DNA from: Actinomycetes bacterium
GTDB lineage: Bacteria > Actinomycetota > Actinomycetes > Propionibacteriales > Propionibacteriaceae
Direction of reading: 5' to 3'
DNA length: 8,688 nt
NCBI GenBank assembly: GCA_023432725.1
Contig: JAEYUH010000279.1
Location: forward strand, 1-8,688
Shown here: positions 7,890 through 8,688 of the stretch, piece by piece
How positions within the stretch are numbered: the stretch's first letter is position 1
How the letters are laid out: the number at the start of each line of letters is the position of its first letter
Made by a program: the position numbers and the translations under genes
Notes under the pieces: generated by a model
Seen by the model: the letters and a program-made list of their open reading frames with translations, nothing else
What the model was told of the DNA's origin: nothing
Database searches by the model: none

Positions 7890-8669
7890 CTACCGGCGGG
7901 CCTTGCCACCGATCGGCAGCACAACGGCGACCCCCCAGCCTGCGATCGCCACGCCCCACAACCAGTGCGGCATCGCCCCCGCCCGCTCCGGGTAGACCAG
8001 CGAGCCGTAGGCCACGATCGCCGCCGTCAGGGCGAAGCCGACCCGCCACAGGAGCAGGTCGGAGCGCCAGGCCGACAGCAGTCCGGCGCCGGCGCACAGG
8101 ACGAGCCCCAGGGCGATCTGGACGGGCCAGTGGTCCACGCCGTTGGTGATGTCTCCGCCCACCCCTGCGGCGGCCGGAAGGTAGGTGAACCACGCGTACC
8201 CGAGCCACAGCGGCACCCCCGCGCCGACAGCACCCGCCCAGATCGCGCCCGGGCGGGCGCCCTGGCGGGTCGGCGGCTGACCCGGCGCCAGCAACAGCTG
8301 GATCGCCACGGTCGGGGCAGCCACCCCCAGCGCGAGCCAGACCGGGCCCGGGTCGAGCAGGACGAGACCCGACAGCAGCAGGGCGGCGACAACGAGCCCG
8401 AGCAGGATCAGGCCCGGCCAGGGCCGGTCGGGAAGCGTTCCGATCCAGCCGAAGGCGCCCGCGATGAGGAAGGTGAACAGTGCCCCCCAACTCGCCTCGA
8501 GCGACACCGGCCACTCCCAGCGTGGGTCCGACAACCCGAACACGGTTCCCAGGTCGATCAACCCCATCATCAACACCGCGGCCGCCGGCACGCACAACCA
8601 GGCGAGGACCCGGGCGGCCAGGATGCGGGGGCGAGCGTCGACTTCCGGTGCGGGCGCAGCTGATTTCAC
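7890..8669 (-). CDS. Multi-pass membrane protein of unknown function
   Basis: This 259-residue protein is dominated by hydrophobic segments, near residues 18-40, 58-77, 85-105, 108-127, 141-163, 183-200, 207-225 and 235-253, so seven or eight membrane spans. The short N-terminal tail is polar and Pro/Ala-rich. One polar loop, AGVGGDITNGVDHWPVQ (168-184), stands out as the likeliest functional or extracytoplasmic segment. No signature motif of a transporter, sensor or enzyme family is recognisable. The GTG at 8669 is the most upstream start but has no clear ribosome binding site before it, and only 19 bases of upstream sequence are in view. The MM pair at residues 34-35 lies inside the first span and is an unlikely start. 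It precedes the CPBP protease on the same strand by 167 bases, with a hairpin between. Confidence 0.75.
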   Translation of the reverse strand: MKSAAPAPEVDARPRILAARVLAWLCVPAAAVLMMGLIDLGTVFGLSDPRWEWPVSLEASWGALFTFLIAGAFGWIGTLPDRPWPGLILLGLVVAALLLSGLVLLDPGPVWLALGVAAPTVAIQLLLAPGQPPTRQGARPGAIWAGAVGAGVPLWLGYAWFTYLPAAAGVGGDITNGVDHWPVQIALGLVLCAGAGLLSAWRSDLLLWRVGFALTAAIVAYGSLVYPERAGAMPHWLWGVAIAGWGVAVVLPIGGKARR

Positions 8670-8688
8670 GCGGCGAAGAGTAACGGCG

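Noticed and set aside
7723..8595. Extension of the CPBP protease frame upstream to give a 547-residue protein
   Set aside because: The added part overlaps the membrane protein gene in another frame, is Arg/Gly/Pro-rich and not membrane-like, and a ribosome binding site with GTG at 7722 gives a normal-length protease.
6952..8669. CPBP protease plus membrane protein as a bacteriocin-immunity or toxin system
   Set aside because: No precursor peptide, leader motif, modification enzyme or exporter is nearby, and a hairpin separates the two genes.

Overview
The window is GC-rich (roughly 70% G+C by eye) with GTG starts, TGA stops preferred and dense gene packing. It also carries a RecQ helicase with a C-terminal phosphoribosyltransferase-like domain. 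Together these point to an actinobacterial chromosome, possibly Propionibacteriales-like. The genus cannot be fixed from the sequence alone. I see no tRNA, rRNA, CRISPR array, insertion sequence or phage gene.

Layout. (1) Positions 1-1289, plus strand: the 3' part of a RecQ-family DNA helicase whose 5' end lies outside the window. (2) Positions 1290-1514: a 225-base gap holding a strong two-part hairpin and a weak candidate -10 element. (3) Positions 1515-4244, plus strand: a compact three-gene cluster of a short, atypical cytochrome P450, a GNAT acetyltransferase whose start overlaps the P450 stop by one base, and a Gfo/Idh/MocA-type NAD(P)-dependent oxidoreductase 31 bases further on. (4) Positions 4252-5643, minus strand: NADP-type glutamate dehydrogenase gdhA, convergent with the oxidoreductase, with only 7 bases and a palindrome between the two stop codons. 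(5) Positions 5644-5837: a 194-base divergent control region. (6) Positions 5838-6935, plus strand: a small acidic protein, the remnant of a zinc-dependent alcohol dehydrogenase that keeps only its N- and C-terminal ends, and a 196-residue protein with one C-terminal membrane segment. (7) Positions 6952-8669, minus strand: a CPBP-family intramembrane protease and a multi-pass membrane protein of unknown function.

How the genes may work together. The P450, acetyltransferase and oxidoreductase are probably co-transcribed and could act on one small molecule, but no substrate is visible. The small acidic protein, dehydrogenase remnant and C-terminally anchored protein look like an operon whose middle gene lost its core while the flanking signals survived. 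RecQ and gdhA are housekeeping-type genes around these accessory blocks.

No dramatic undescribed system is evident. The items most worth a second look are the gutted alcohol dehydrogenase, the P450 cluster with its unusual oxygen-activation helix, the RecQ-phosphoribosyltransferase fusion, and the hairpin upstream of the P450.
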